64,000 nt of DNA from DASSNU01 sp035701265 (GTDB taxonomy: Bacteria; Gemmatimonadota; Gemmatimonadetes; Gemmatimonadales; Gemmatimonadaceae). Under the pieces are notes generated by a model. The model was given only the letters and a program-made list of their open reading frames with translations, did no database searches and was not told the origin of the DNA. The stretch covers positions 1 to 64,000 of the forward strand of contig DASSNU010000009.1 in the NCBI GenBank assembly GCA_035701265.1, given 5' to 3'. The position numbers and the translations under genes were made by a program. This document shows, one piece after another, positions 25,512-35,557 of this stretch (positions within the stretch are counted from its first letter, which is position 1; the number at the start of each line of letters is the position of its first letter).

Positions 25512-28181
25512 CTACCCGTCCAACCGGATCGCAGTCACCGGATCGAGCGACGACGCCCGCCGCGCCGGCACCAGGCTGGCCGCCAGCGCGGCCGCGGTGA
25601 GCGCCGCGGCGACGGCGACGTACACCGCCGGGTCGGTGGCGCTCACCTCGTAGAGTAGCGCGCGCATGAGCCGCGTGGCGCCGAGCGCCGCGATCACTCC
25701 GGCGCCCAACCCCACGACGATCACGAGCGCGGCCTCGCGCAGGATCATCCGCACCACGGCCGCGCGCCGGGCGCCGAGCGCCATGCGGATCCCGATCTCG
25801 CGCGTGCGCTGCGAGACGGCGTAGGAGAGCACGCCGTACGTGCCCACCACCGCGAGCGCGAGCGCGATGGCGGCGAAGAGCGCGAGGAGCGATGCGGCGA
25901 AGCGCGACGATGCCACCGACGTGTCGAAGATCTCCCCCATGGTGCGCACGTCGGCCACCGCCAGGGTCGGGTCGATGTCGCTCACGAGGCGGCGTACCTG
26001 CGACGCGAGTGACGCCGGCGGCACGGTCGTGCGCACCGCGATGACCTCGCTCCCCCATGCGGATTGCGCGTGCGGCACGTACATCACCGGGCGAATGGAA
26101 TCCCCGGCGGCGAAGTAGCGCACGTTGTCCACCACCCCTACGATCTTGCGGTAGACGTTCTCGTCGCGCCACGACCGCACGCGCTTTCCAAGCGGGTCTT
26201 CTCGCCCGAACATGCGCGCCGCGAATTCGCGGTTCACGATCATGACCGGCGTCGACGCCGAGTCGTCGCGCGCTGTGAAGGCGCGCCCGCGGACGAGCGG
26301 GATGTTGAGCGTGCGGAAGAAGTCCGGCGACGACACTACCCACTCCGCGGCCACGTCTTCCCCCGCGGGCGGCTCGGGGCGTCCTTCGGGAAGAAAGACA
26401 CGCCCCAGGTAGAACCCGCCGCCGCCCAACGGCAGCGTGGACGCCGTGGCCGCGTCCGACACTCCGGGCATGGCGCGCAGCCGCTCGCGCAACGTGGCGA
26501 ATGTCGTCACCACCGCCGCGTCGCTGTTGTACCGCTGTCCCTGCAACGACAGCGAAAAGGTCAGGAGATGATCGGTGCGGAACCCGGGATCGGTGGCGCG
26601 CAAGCGGTCGAAGCTGCGCACCAGAAGCCCCGCGCCGACGAGCAGCACGAGGGACAGCGCGAGCTCCGCCGCCACCAGCAGATCGCGGGCACGCCGTCCG
26701 CGCACCCCACCCGTGCTCCGCCGGTCCGATTCGTGGAGCGTGGCCGCCTGCCCACGCCGCGCCGCGCGGAGCGCCGGCACGAGCCCGAAGATGAGCGCCG
26801 ATGCCACCGATACACCGAGCGCGAAGGCGAGCACCACGGGATCGAGCGCGATCTCCTCCACGCGCGGCAGCCCCGGCGGCGCGAACGCCACCAGCGCGCG
26901 AACGCCGCCGTACGCCAGCGCGACGCCCGCCGCGCCGCCAACGAGCGCGAGCACGAGACTCTCGGTGAGCAACTGCCGCGCGAGCCGCGCGCGTGACGCG
27001 CCCACCGATGCGCGCACCGCCAGCTCGCGCCCGCGCGCCGCCGAGCGTGCCATGAGCAGATTCGCCACGTTCACGCAGGCGACGAGCAGCACGAGCCCCA
27101 CCGCGGCCAGAAAGACCCACAGCGTCCGCGTCGTCGTCTGTCCCACCACGTATTCGTTGAGCGGCACGGCGGTGACGGTGACCTTCGAGCGGATGGCCGG
27201 CTCCTCACGCGCGACGATCGCGGCGAGCGCCGCCAGTCGATTGCGCGTGTCCTGGAGCGTGCGTCCCGGCGCGAGGCGCGCCACGCCATTCCATACGAAA
27301 TTGTCGCGCCGCGCATCGTCTACCGCACTCCTCGGACTGCGCCTGGACGGCAGCCACATCTCCGCGCCCGCCGGGTACTCCGTTCCGCGCGGCAGCACGC
27401 CCACGATCTCGACGGGAACGCCGGTCACGTGCATGATGCGCCCCACCACGTCGCGCGCGCCGCCGTAGCGGCGCTGCCAGAGCCCGTACGAGATCACCGC
27501 CCGCGGCGGCGTGCCCAACGCGAACTCGTCGGGACGGAGCACACGCCCCAGCACCGGCGTGACGCCGAGCACGTCGAAGAACTCATCCGACACCTGCGCT
27601 GACGGGATGCGCTCGGCGGGACCATCCCCCGCGATGTTGAAGTTCACTTCCTGGAAGACCGCAACGTGGGCGAACACGTGCGCGCGCCGCCAATCCTGAT
27701 AGTCGGCGTACGTCAGGCTCCATTCGCTGCCGTCCTCCAGATTGCGCGACTGCGGAACGACCACCCGGTCCGCGTCGGGATAGGGCATCGCGCGCAGGAG
27801 CACGCCGCGCACGACGCTGAAGATCGACGTGGTGGCGCCGATCCCGAGCGCCAGCGTGAGGATCGCCACCAGCGCGAAGCCCGGCGCGCGCCGGAGCTGT
27901 CGCGCACCGTAGCGGATGTCCTGCACGAGCTCGGAGAGATACTCGGCGCGGCGTGTCTCCCGCTCGCGCTCCTGCCCGAGCCGCTGGCATTCCGCGGCCA
28001 CACGCCCCATGTCGCCGAAGCGCTTGCGCGCCTCCGCGCGCGCGGTGGCTTCATCCATCCCCGCCGCCACGAGCTCGCGCACCCGCATGGCGATGTGGAA
28101 CTCCAGCTCGTCGTTCACTTCACGACGCACGGATGGGCGGAACAAGGCACGCTCGGCGTCGCGCTTCTGCTCGTCGCTCAT
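25512..28181 (-). CDS. ADOP-family permease with N-terminal prefix domain
   Basis: 889 residues. Residues 1-75 form the soluble prefix typical of PadR-linked ADOP proteins (VNDELEFHIAMRVRELVAAG, TARAEARKRFGDM). Next comes the conserved opening LVQDIRYGARQLRRAPGFAL and the first transmembrane helix (LVAILTLALGIGATTSIFSV), then MacB_PCD, three helices (LWVFLAAVGLVLLVACVNVA and following), a second periplasmic domain and three helices ending at SLDPVTAIRLDG. GGAG is 9 bases before the ATG. No ATPase gene adjoins. It is the second gene of a PadR-ADOP operon, 70 bp behind the repressor. Confidence 0.92.
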   Translation of the reverse strand: MSDEQKRDAERALFRPSVRREVNDELEFHIAMRVRELVAAGMDEATARAEARKRFGDMGRVAAECQRLGQERERETRRAEYLSELVQDIRYGARQLRRAPGFALVAILTLALGIGATTSIFSVVRGVLLRAMPYPDADRVVVPQSRNLEDGSEWSLTYADYQDWRRAHVFAHVAVFQEVNFNIAGDGPAERIPSAQVSDEFFDVLGVTPVLGRVLRPDEFALGTPPRAVISYGLWQRRYGGARDVVGRIMHVTGVPVEIVGVLPRGTEYPAGAEMWLPSRRSPRSAVDDARRDNFVWNGVARLAPGRTLQDTRNRLAALAAIVAREEPAIRSKVTVTAVPLNEYVVGQTTTRTLWVFLAAVGLVLLVACVNVANLLMARSAARGRELAVRASVGASRARLARQLLTESLVLALVGGAAGVALAYGGVRALVAFAPPGLPRVEEIALDPVVLAFALGVSVASALIFGLVPALRAARRGQAATLHESDRRSTGGVRGRRARDLLVAAELALSLVLLVGAGLLVRSFDRLRATDPGFRTDHLLTFSLSLQGQRYNSDAAVVTTFATLRERLRAMPGVSDAATASTLPLGGGGFYLGRVFLPEGRPEPPAGEDVAAEWVVSSPDFFRTLNIPLVRGRAFTARDDSASTPVMIVNREFAARMFGREDPLGKRVRSWRDENVYRKIVGVVDNVRYFAAGDSIRPVMYVPHAQSAWGSEVIAVRTTVPPASLASQVRRLVSDIDPTLAVADVRTMGEIFDTSVASSRFAASLLALFAAIALALAVVGTYGVLSYAVSQRTREIGIRMALGARRAAVVRMILREAALVIVVGLGAGVIAALGATRLMRALLYEVSATDPAVYVAVAAALTAAALAASLVPARRASSLDPVTAIRLDG

Positions 28182-28251
28182 GATCGCGCTCCGTGGTACA
28201 TGGCACGCGCAGGGCGCGCGATCGTGCATCTGGTCGTGCGGGAACAGCCTG

Positions 28252-28584
28252 TCATCGGGCCGGGAGGAGCACGCTCGAGACGGCCTTGGAGAATCGCGCC
28301 CATTCGTCGGTGCGGCGCTTCAGCTCGGCACGTCCCTGCGTGGTGAGCGAGTAGAACTTCGCGCGCCGCCCCAGCTCGGACGTCCCCCATTCGGCACGGA
28401 CCAACCCGCGCTTCTCGAGACGATAGAGCGCCGGGTACAGCGAACCTTCCTCGATGGTGAGCGCATTGACCGTGGCCTGCTCCAGCCACTGCGCGATCGC
28501 GTAACCGTGTCGCGGTCCCCAGGTCAGCGTCTTGAGGATCAACGCGTCGAGCGTGCCGTGAAGCTGTTCGGTGTTCTGCGGCAT
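28252..28584 (-). CDS. PadR-family transcriptional repressor
   Basis: 110 residues, the usual size. The winged-helix motifs are clear: TLDALILKTLTWGPRHGYAI, then LTIEEGSLYPALYRLEKRGL and WGTSELGRRAKFYSLTTQGR. PadR proteins repress membrane-stress or efflux genes and are released by small phenolic or drug-like ligands in characterised members. It precedes the ADOP permease on the same strand, the standard pair, and probably regulates its own promoter (28630-28658). The ATG at 28584 has GGAG 8 bases upstream. Confidence 0.93.
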   Translation of the reverse strand: MPQNTEQLHGTLDALILKTLTWGPRHGYAIAQWLEQATVNALTIEEGSLYPALYRLEKRGLVRAEWGTSELGRRAKFYSLTTQGRAELKRRTDEWARFSKAVSSVLLPAR

Positions 28585-28629
28585 CGGATGCTCCGGGGCG
28601 GTGACGGGGAGAAGCGCCAATCTTGCCCG

Positions 28630-28658
28630 ACGATACCGCGTGTTACCTAGATTGTCAA
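28630..28658 (-). promoter_or_regulatory. Sigma-70-type promoter of the padR-ADOP operon
   Basis: On the minus strand there is a perfect -35, TTGACA (28653-28658), a 17-base spacer and TATCGT (28630-28635) as -10. Start of transcription would be near 28623, giving a 5' leader of about 40 bases before PadR. The spacer holds ATCTAGGTA, resembling half of a PadR-type palindrome, so autoregulation is likely. Confidence 0.7.
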
Positions 28659-28872
28659 GGCTTCGGTAGGAACAGCGGCACGAGCTCGGGCGATCTCGGG
28701 GACATGCGCCGGCGTCCCTGGTGCTGGACCGTGAGCCCTGGCGCGCCGGTTCACCGCTTGTCGATGTGTTCACGACGGCGCTGGTCCGGCGCCGGGCTCC
28801 GGCTGTATCAAGCGGCGCCGGGGGGCGTTCCTGGCGCCCGCATCCCCTGACTCTTTCTCATCAGGAGGCCGC

Positions 28873-29364
28873 ATGTTCCGTCCAGCTTTCCTCGCCTCGA
28901 TCTGCGCTGCGCTCGTACTCCCCGTCGCGTCGGCAGCCGCGCAGCAGCAGGCCACATCGGCCGCGGTCGATTCGATGGTGCCCCGGACGGCGACGTCGCT
29001 GCAGTGGGCACCGCTCGAGCTCCCCGGATTCGCGCCGGGGCTCACGATGGCCGTGCTGCAGGGAGATCCGTCGCAGCCGGGCATGTACACGGTGCGGCTG
29101 AAATTTCCCGCGGGATACGCCTTCCCCGCCCACTGGCATCCGAACGCGGAGAACCTCACCGTCGTCTCCGGCACCTTCCTCGTCGCGATGGGAGAGAGGA
29201 CGGAGCCGTCTCGACTGCGGACGTATCACGCGGGAGACTTCCTCTACTTCCCCGCGCACCACGTGCACTTTGGTCGCGTGGAGGGACCGACCGTCATCCA
29301 GTTGCACGGCATGGGACCGTTCCAGGTGACGGTCGTGGAGCAGTTGAGCAGCGCGTCGCAATGA
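28873..29364 (+). CDS. Secreted cupin-domain protein
   Basis: 163 residues. A signal peptide (FLASICAALVLPVASAAAQ) precedes a single cupin barrel. Cupin motif 1 appears as PAHWHPNAENLTVVSGTFLV, with the two His and the Glu that bind metal; motif 2 is DFLYFPAHHVHFG with the last His. All four expected metal ligands are therefore present. The start is set by AGGAGG 5 bases before the ATG. Small periplasmic single-cupin proteins of this kind are common in Gemmatimonadota and Acidobacteria, but their reaction is generally unknown. Confidence 0.88.
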   Translation: MFRPAFLASICAALVLPVASAAAQQQATSAAVDSMVPRTATSLQWAPLELPGFAPGLTMAVLQGDPSQPGMYTVRLKFPAGYAFPAHWHPNAENLTVVSGTFLVAMGERTEPSRLRTYHAGDFLYFPAHHVHFGRVEGPTVIQLHGMGPFQVTVVEQLSSASQ

Positions 29365-29415
29365 ACGCGTCGGCCGACAAGTAGCACCGGCCGGCGGCAC
29401 GCATCGGCACCGACC

Positions 29416-29450
29416 GCGGCGCGCGGAGGACACCCACCTCCGCGCGCCGC
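29416..29450. terminator. 14-bp perfect hairpin between convergent genes
   Basis: GCGGCGCGCGGAGG (29416-29429) pairs perfectly with CCTCCGCGCGCCGC (29437-29450) across a 7-base loop. It lies between the cupin gene and a convergent SDR, so it can stop both transcripts. The 3' arm is also the first copy of a 13-bp unit, CCTCCGCGCGCCG, repeated three times to 29475 (the third copy has one change). Confidence 0.7.
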
Positions 29451-29463
29451 CTCCGCGCGCCGC

Positions 29464-30480
29464 CTACGCGCGCCGCGTCAGCGTTCGCCAACCGGCCAGC
29501 ACCGCCAGCCCCAACGCGGCGCTCGCGAGTGCGGCCCGTGCCGGATGCAGTCGCGCGCCCGTGTAGACGCTCGAGCGCCGCACATGGCGGCGCCAGCGGT
29601 CGCCTCGCGCGCCGCCATCCTGCGGGACGACGGCGTACAGATTGTCGGGACGGTCGTCCGCCGGCGCTTGGCCTCGCTGTTTCGTGAAGAACCGCTTCAC
29701 CATGTAGCGGTCGGTGAGCGCGGGTGCTACGGCGGCGGCCGCCGGGAGCATGGCCCCGGCGCCTCCGGCACTGATCTCACGGATCGGCCGCTCCGCAGCC
29801 CGCAAGATCGTACGCGCTACGACATCGGGTACGTAGACCGGCGGAATGGGGCGCGGCGCGACGTCCATGTACGTCCGCGCTTTGTCGAACAACGGCGTGT
29901 CGACCGACGCGGGCTTCACGAGCGTGACGGAAATGGGTGCCCCATCCGCCTCGAGCTCCATGCGCACCGTGTCGGTGAACGCCTTGAGCGCGTGCTTCGC
30001 GGCACAGTAGCTCCCCTGCAGCGGGACGGCGCGATCCGCCAGCGCGCTCGCCACGGTGATGATCGCGCCGCCGTGCGCTCGCAGGTGGGCCACCGCCGTG
30101 CGCGTCCCGTGCACTCCGCCCCAGTACAGCACATCGAACTGCCGTCGCATGTCCGCGAGCGTGATGTCCGTGGAGCGGCCGTACAACGCCACGCCGGCAT
30201 TGTTCACCCACGTGTCGATGCGTCCAAAGCTGCGAACGGCGGTGTTCGCGATCGCCTCCACCTGCTCCGGGTCGGCCACATCGGCCACCTGGGCCACAGC
30301 GCGTCCGCCAGCGTCGCGAATCGCCTGCACGGCGCCGGCCAGATCACGCTCGTTCCGCGCTGCGAGCACGACGCGCGCGCCGCGCTCCGCCGCCATCCGT
30401 GCGGTCACGAGCCCGATCCCGCTCGAAGCTCCCGTGATGACGATCACCTGCTCGCCGATCGGCTTGAGTGCAACTCGCAT
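29464..30480 (-). CDS. Short-chain dehydrogenase with C-terminal membrane segment
   Basis: 338 residues. Classical SDR motifs: VIVITGASSGIGLVTARM, NNAG (WVNNAGVALYG), Ser in TVASALADRAVPLQ, and YCAAKHALKAF as the catalytic YxxxK. After the catalytic domain (about 1-250) a C-terminal extension ends with a hydrophobic helix (ALASAALGLAVLAGWRTL), giving a likely membrane tail. This SDR subtype is known from many soil bacteria, with unknown substrate. It begins 3 bp after the stop of the glycosidase gene, so the two form an operon. Confidence 0.9.
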   Translation of the reverse strand: MRVALKPIGEQVIVITGASSGIGLVTARMAAERGARVVLAARNERDLAGAVQAIRDAGGRAVAQVADVADPEQVEAIANTAVRSFGRIDTWVNNAGVALYGRSTDITLADMRRQFDVLYWGGVHGTRTAVAHLRAHGGAIITVASALADRAVPLQGSYCAAKHALKAFTDTVRMELEADGAPISVTLVKPASVDTPLFDKARTYMDVAPRPIPPVYVPDVVARTILRAAERPIREISAGGAGAMLPAAAAVAPALTDRYMVKRFFTKQRGQAPADDRPDNLYAVVPQDGGARGDRWRRHVRRSSVYTGARLHPARAALASAALGLAVLAGWRTLTRRA

Positions 30481-30483
30481 GGA

Positions 30484-32766
30484 TCACCCTCCGCTGTGCG
30501 CGTACGCCGGCGCGTGCGCGCGCGCATGTCGCCAGTGTGGCAGGAGTCCGGTCGCCAGCACGGCGAGCCTGTCGCCGACGCCCGCCGTGAGCGATTCCGG
30601 CGGGGGCTGCCGCACGACGTGCAGCGTCCCCCGCCGCTCCAGCACATCCACGTGCGTCGTGGCGTCCGCGTCGCGACGGAAACGGAGCGTCACCGTCGCA
30701 CCACCCACACGCAGATCGCGCACGACCACGTCGCGCATCCACTCGGGAAGCACGGGATCCGTCACCAGCACGTCGAGAGCGGCAATCGGCTGGAGGCCGA
30801 GCATCGTGTGCAGCAGCAGGATGACGGCGCTCTGATTCCATGCTTGTGGCGAATTGGCCTGCGGGTACGTGCCCGGTGTCGCGTGCTCCCACCGCGCGTA
30901 CCCGCCCACGCATTCGGGCACGCGATGATCCCCGTACAACTCCGCGAGAGCGAACGTCCCCTCGGCGATCTCCAGCGCCCGCTCATCGAAGCCGTACCGC
31001 CGCAGCCCCAGCGCGATGGTCGCGTTCTCCACGGGCCACACGCTGCCCAGGTGATACTTGAGCGGATTGTACGACACGTGCTCCGACGAGAGCGTGCGGA
31101 TTCCCCATCCGCTGAACATGTCGGGCGCGAACAGCCGCCCCACCAGCGCGGGGAGATGCTCCTCATCCACGATCCCGGTGGCAATGCACTGCCCCGCGTT
31201 CGATGAGACGGTCGTGACCAGACGTTCGTCGGCATCCCGCGCGAGCGCGAAGCAGCGCTGCGCCGGCACCCACCACTCGCGATTGAACCGTGCCTTGAGC
31301 GCCATGGCCGCGCGCCAGAGCGCTTTCGCTTCGTCATGCTCGCCCAGGATCCAGCTCAGTACCGCCCAGAGTTGCTGCGCGGCGAACCAGTAGCCCTGCA
31401 GCTCGCACGTCTCGATCGGATCGGATACGACGCGTCCATCTTCGTACACGATCCCATTGCCGCTGTCCTTCCACCCTTGATTCTTGGGACCGACGGCCGA
31501 GCGGGTGTCGTACTCCAGGTATCCATCGCCGTCCGCGTCGCCGTACTCGCGTGCCCAGTCGAGCGCACGCCGGGCCGCATCGCGATGCCTGGTGATGCAG
31601 GCCCTGTCCCCCGTCCATGCGTAGAGGTGAGCGATCGCAATGACGTACATGAGCGGGCTGGCGAAATCGCCGTAGTATCGTGCGAACGGTGTCGTGCCCA
31701 CGCGATCGGCCGGCCCCTGGCGCACCGAGTGGACCATGCGTCCCGGCTGTTCGTCCCGCCACGGATCCACGCGAGCGCCCTGCAGCCGTTCCAATCGCGT
31801 GAGCACGTGATCCAGCGCCTCTCCGCGGTCGAGCATCGCCGCCTGCCACGCCGTCGTGGTGGAGTCGCGTCCGAAGAGCGCGGGATAGAGCGGCACGCCC
31901 GCCTGGACGGCGAGCCATTCATCCTCTGCGCCGCGGAGGAGTGGGAACGACGCAAGGTCGTCGATGGCCCGGTGCACCGTCCGTTCGGCCGTGCGATCGG
32001 ACGGAATCGCGATGCGCGCAAAGCTGGCCGTCCAGCGGCGCAGCAGCGCATCGCGCCGGGCGACGCCATCGCCGTCCGGCTGCGGCTCGCAGTCCTTCGG
32101 CTCCACGCGGAGCGCGAGCTCCACCTCCTCATTCGGCGCGAGCTGCACTCGCGCGCCGATCCCGTGTTCAGATGCGTGCCACCGGCCGGCGCCGCAGGAA
32201 TGAATGTGCGTTTCCAGGGGAAGGTCCGTGCAGGCGTACCGGTACCGCACCGCGTGGCCAGCACCATCGGCGTGCACCGCCGCGTGCTGCTCCCTCTTTC
32301 CCGATTGTGCTTCCTCGAGACCGGCGTAGTCGGCGCCGGTGCTCCAGGCGACGTCCAGCGTGGCGGCGTTCAACGAGCGGTTGGCCATGCGCAACGAGAG
32401 ATCGAGCGCGGCGATGCCGACGCGATACCGGAGCCGGAGATCGATCGACCGGCTCTCGATGCCATCCTTGTTTCTGGGAAGACTTCCGTCCGCCGTCCCG
32501 CTCCCGCCGCCGTCGCCGCCCTGTATTTCCGGGTAGATCAGCGTCAGCTCGATCACGTCCGGCGCGATGGTGGCGACATCGCACACCCACGGGCGCTCCC
32601 CATTGATCGCGAATCGCAGTGTCCGCAGGTAGCGCGTTTCACGGAAGTAGTAGCCGGACAGACGCTGGTCGTCACCGCACTCGCCGTGCAGGTTGACGAT
32701 GAGCACCGACTCGCCGCGCCAGGCGTACACGATCTCCGGACGAACCCTGATCGATGGGATGCTCAT
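30484..32766 (-). CDS. Amylo-alpha-1,6-glucosidase-like glycosidase
   Basis: 760 residues. The N-terminal domain (VYAWRGESVLIVNLHGE; GYYFRETRYLRTLRFAING) is the glycogen-debranching N-terminal module. The remainder (about 280-700) is an (alpha/alpha)6 barrel of the GH63/MGH1 type, with GVPLYPALFGRDSTTTAWQA, AREYGDADGDGYLEYDTRS, QGWKDSGNGIVYEDG and NPLKYHLGSVWPVENATI. These motifs include the Asp/Glu pairs expected to act as acid and base. The start MSIPSIRV at 32766 is chosen because the domain begins at once. Acts on alpha-glucan branches or related oligosaccharides (inferred from family), probably in the cytoplasm. Paired with the SDR 3 bp downstream. Confidence 0.88.
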   Translation of the reverse strand: MSIPSIRVRPEIVYAWRGESVLIVNLHGECGDDQRLSGYYFRETRYLRTLRFAINGERPWVCDVATIAPDVIELTLIYPEIQGGDGGGSGTADGSLPRNKDGIESRSIDLRLRYRVGIAALDLSLRMANRSLNAATLDVAWSTGADYAGLEEAQSGKREQHAAVHADGAGHAVRYRYACTDLPLETHIHSCGAGRWHASEHGIGARVQLAPNEEVELALRVEPKDCEPQPDGDGVARRDALLRRWTASFARIAIPSDRTAERTVHRAIDDLASFPLLRGAEDEWLAVQAGVPLYPALFGRDSTTTAWQAAMLDRGEALDHVLTRLERLQGARVDPWRDEQPGRMVHSVRQGPADRVGTTPFARYYGDFASPLMYVIAIAHLYAWTGDRACITRHRDAARRALDWAREYGDADGDGYLEYDTRSAVGPKNQGWKDSGNGIVYEDGRVVSDPIETCELQGYWFAAQQLWAVLSWILGEHDEAKALWRAAMALKARFNREWWVPAQRCFALARDADERLVTTVSSNAGQCIATGIVDEEHLPALVGRLFAPDMFSGWGIRTLSSEHVSYNPLKYHLGSVWPVENATIALGLRRYGFDERALEIAEGTFALAELYGDHRVPECVGGYARWEHATPGTYPQANSPQAWNQSAVILLLHTMLGLQPIAALDVLVTDPVLPEWMRDVVVRDLRVGGATVTLRFRRDADATTHVDVLERRGTLHVVRQPPPESLTAGVGDRLAVLATGLLPHWRHARAHAPAYAHSGG

Positions 32767-33066
32767 GAGCGAGGAACACTCCGTGGTCGCCGCCGCGTTC
32801 TTGAGGTGCGCGCCTGGCGCCTCGCGCGTGCGTGCCGCCGCGCGCCGGGCGGTCGCGCGCCGGCCGTGGAAAGTGCCACAACCGTGCCACACCGCCGCTG
32901 CCACACTGTCGGCGGCGCGTCGATACGCGGCGTCCACGCTCCAGCGGCGATGCGCGCGGCCCGCGCCGGTACGGCGCCCGTCGGTTGCACGTGCCGCCCC
33001 TCGCGGTGAGCCATGCACCGTGACATGTTCCCGACAGGGTGTTCCCATCACGACACGGATCTCGAC

Positions 33067-34992
33067 ATGACCACACGTCCATCACGCCGCTCGCGCCTCT
33101 CCGCGGCCGTCCTGCCCGCGCTTCTCGCCGTCGGCATCGTGGCTGCCGTGCGCGTTCCCGCCGCCGACACGCTCCCCATGCCGCGCGCCGTCGCGCGCAC
33201 GTACGTCGCCGGCACGCGCTCCCCCGATGGGCGCCCGGGTCCCAACTACTGGCAGAACCACGGCCGCTACGCCATCACCCTCACCGTCGCGCCCCCCGAT
33301 CGCACGGTGTCGGGATCGGAGACGATCACCTACTGGAACGAGAGCCCCGACACGCTGCGCGGCGTGGTGATCAAGCTGTTCCTCAACATTCACAAGCCTG
33401 GCGCGCCGCGCGCCGGCGGCGCGTCGCCGGACTATCTCACGAGCGGCGTGCACATCGACGCGTATTCAGTGAACGGGCAGCGGACGGCGTGGCAGGACAA
33501 TCCACGCATCTTCACCTGGCAGCCGGTGCGCCTCCCCGCGCCGCTCGCGCCGCACGACTCCGTGCGCCTCGCCTTCGACTGGCATTACGAGATCTCGAAG
33601 GAGGCCGGGCGCGAGGGAATGCTCGACTCCACGACGTACTACCTGGCCTACTTCTATCCGCGCGTGGCCGTCTACGACGACTACAACGGCTGGGACACGA
33701 TGGACTTCACCGATCAGCAGGAGTTCTACAGCGACTTCAACGACTACGACGTCACCGTGCGCGCGCCCGCCAACTTCATCGTCTGGGGAACGGGGACGCT
33801 CGCCAACGCCGACCAGCTGCTGCAACCATCCGCGCTCCAGCGCTACCGCGCGTCGTTCACCGCCGACACGACCATCCACGTGGCCACGCTGAGCGATGTC
33901 ACGTCGCACCGCGTCACGCGCCAGGACTCGGTGAACGCCTGGCACTTCACCGCGCGCAACGTTCCCGACGTGGCGTTCGCCGTGAGCGACCACTATGTGT
34001 GGGACGCAGCGAGCGTGCCGGTGGACGACGCCGCGCACCGCCGTGCGAGCGTGCAGGCCGCGTTCAACGACACGGCGCAGGACTTCCACCACATGGTGCG
34101 CTTCGCGCACGACGCGCTCGACTACTTCTCGCACCAGTGGCCCGGCGTCCCCTATCCGTACGAGAAGAGCACCGTCGTGCAGGGGGGCGCGGACATGGAG
34201 TACCCGATGATGGTGAACGACGGCTCCAACGCCGACACCACCTTCTCCCGCTTCGTCGTGGAGCACGAGATCGCGCACACGTACTTCCCCTTCTACATGG
34301 GGATCAACGAGACGCGCTACGGCTTCATGGATGAAGGGTGGGCCACCACCTTCGAGTACCTCATCAGCGTGGACCACATGGGGCTCGCGCGCGAATCGGA
34401 GTTCTACAAGCAGTTCCGCGTGAACGGCTGGATCCACGATCCATCGCCGCTCGCCGACATCCCGATCATCACGCCGGAAGACGTCCTCAAGGACGCCGCC
34501 TACGGCGACAACGCGTACGGCAAGCCGTCGCTCGGCTATCTGGCCCTGAGAGAGCTCCTGGGCGACGCGATGTTCCGGAAGTGCCTGCACGCGTACATCG
34601 ACCGGTGGCACGGCAAGCATCCCACGCCGTGGGATTTCTTCAACACGTTCAACGACGTGTCCGGAAAGAACCTCGACTGGTTCTGGCGCGGCTGGTATTT
34701 CTCGAGTAGCCACATCGACCTCGCCATCGGCGACGTGCGCAGGTCGAGTCGAGGGTACGAGGTCGCGATCGACAACGTGGGAGGGATGCCCGCGCCATTC
34801 ACGCTCGTCGTCACGTACACCGACGGCTCGGCCGACTCGCTGCACCAGACGCCGGCCGTGTGGGAGCAGAACGCGCAGCGCACCACGGTCATGATTCCCG
34901 GGACGAAAACCGTGGGGGAGCTCCAGTTGGACGGCGGCATCTGGGTGGATGCCGACGCGCGGAACGATCGCCGCGCTGTGCCCGCGCCATGA
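33067..34992 (+). CDS. Secreted M1-family zinc metallopeptidase
   Basis: 641 residues from ATG 33067. The signal peptide is RLSAAVLPALLAVGIVAAVRV. The first domain is the M1 beta-sandwich (SGSETITYWNESPDTLRGVV). The catalytic part has GGADMEYPMM in place of the GAMEN exopeptidase motif and the zinc site HEIAHTYFPFYMG followed by DEGWATTFEY (HExxH-x18-E). Tyr for transition-state binding is in AYGKPSLGY. Members of this group, common in Gemmatimonadota and Bacteroidota, trim peptides outside the cell. The ATG has no strong ribosome site, so an upstream start (33013 or 33025) is possible. The 300 bp before it holds nothing else clear. Confidence 0.92.
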   Translation: MTTRPSRRSRLSAAVLPALLAVGIVAAVRVPAADTLPMPRAVARTYVAGTRSPDGRPGPNYWQNHGRYAITLTVAPPDRTVSGSETITYWNESPDTLRGVVIKLFLNIHKPGAPRAGGASPDYLTSGVHIDAYSVNGQRTAWQDNPRIFTWQPVRLPAPLAPHDSVRLAFDWHYEISKEAGREGMLDSTTYYLAYFYPRVAVYDDYNGWDTMDFTDQQEFYSDFNDYDVTVRAPANFIVWGTGTLANADQLLQPSALQRYRASFTADTTIHVATLSDVTSHRVTRQDSVNAWHFTARNVPDVAFAVSDHYVWDAASVPVDDAAHRRASVQAAFNDTAQDFHHMVRFAHDALDYFSHQWPGVPYPYEKSTVVQGGADMEYPMMVNDGSNADTTFSRFVVEHEIAHTYFPFYMGINETRYGFMDEGWATTFEYLISVDHMGLARESEFYKQFRVNGWIHDPSPLADIPIITPEDVLKDAAYGDNAYGKPSLGYLALRELLGDAMFRKCLHAYIDRWHGKHPTPWDFFNTFNDVSGKNLDWFWRGWYFSSSHIDLAIGDVRRSSRGYEVAIDNVGGMPAPFTLVVTYTDGSADSLHQTPAVWEQNAQRTTVMIPGTKTVGELQLDGGIWVDADARNDRRAVPAP

Positions 34993-35017
34993 GAGCGCGC
35001 GCCGAAGCGCGTGCGCG

Positions 35018-35491
35018 CTAGGGAATCTGGCCGGCCTTGCCGCTCACACGGCGCAGGAGCCCCAACTGTCCGGCGTGATAGCCCTCGTGAAATCCGCCGA
35101 ACGCCAGACGCTCGGCCACCGTCGCGCTCTCCGTCGCCTGCCGCGCGAGTAGTTCCTCGGTGGCCGCGCACAGCGCCTCGATCACCACCGGCGCCGACAG
35201 GTCGAGCGCCTCGCGCAATTGGCTGAGAGGGATCGCGCGTTGCGGTTCGAACCCGGTGCTGCCGCGCAGATACTGCGCGTTGCTCCCGAGCGACTGCGGC
35301 CACGCCGGCGCGCGCTCCAATAGCGCGTGGATGCGGTCGCGGTACACCAGCACGTGCCCCGCGATCCAGTTGGCGCAGTTGCCGCCGCGCGGTGGCGCGA
35401 CGAGCGCTTCTTCGTCGGAGAATCCCTCGAGGTTGAGCGCCAGCGCTCCCTGAGCGTACTTGTACAGAATGAGCAGTGCGGGAACGGTCAT
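35018..35491 (-). CDS. DinB-family metal-binding protein
   Basis: 157 residues, four-helix bundle. The three metal-binding His positions of the DinB/YfiT fold are visible in NWIAGHVLVYRDRI and GGFHEGYHAGQLGLLRR. DinB-type proteins include thiol-dependent S-transferases and proteins of unknown role induced by DNA damage. The length is typical. It ends 25 bp from the convergent M1 peptidase gene and follows the macro-domain gene by 66 bp on the same strand. Confidence 0.85.
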   Translation of the reverse strand: MTVPALLILYKYAQGALALNLEGFSDEEALVAPPRGGNCANWIAGHVLVYRDRIHALLERAPAWPQSLGSNAQYLRGSTGFEPQRAIPLSQLREALDLSAPVVIEALCAATEELLARQATESATVAERLAFGGFHEGYHAGQLGLLRRVSGKAGQIP

Positions 35492-35557
35492 GCGAGCTCC
35501 GAGAGAGGTCCGATGAGCAACGCCGGCGCGTGGGACCCCGTTCCCCCCCCCCGGAGC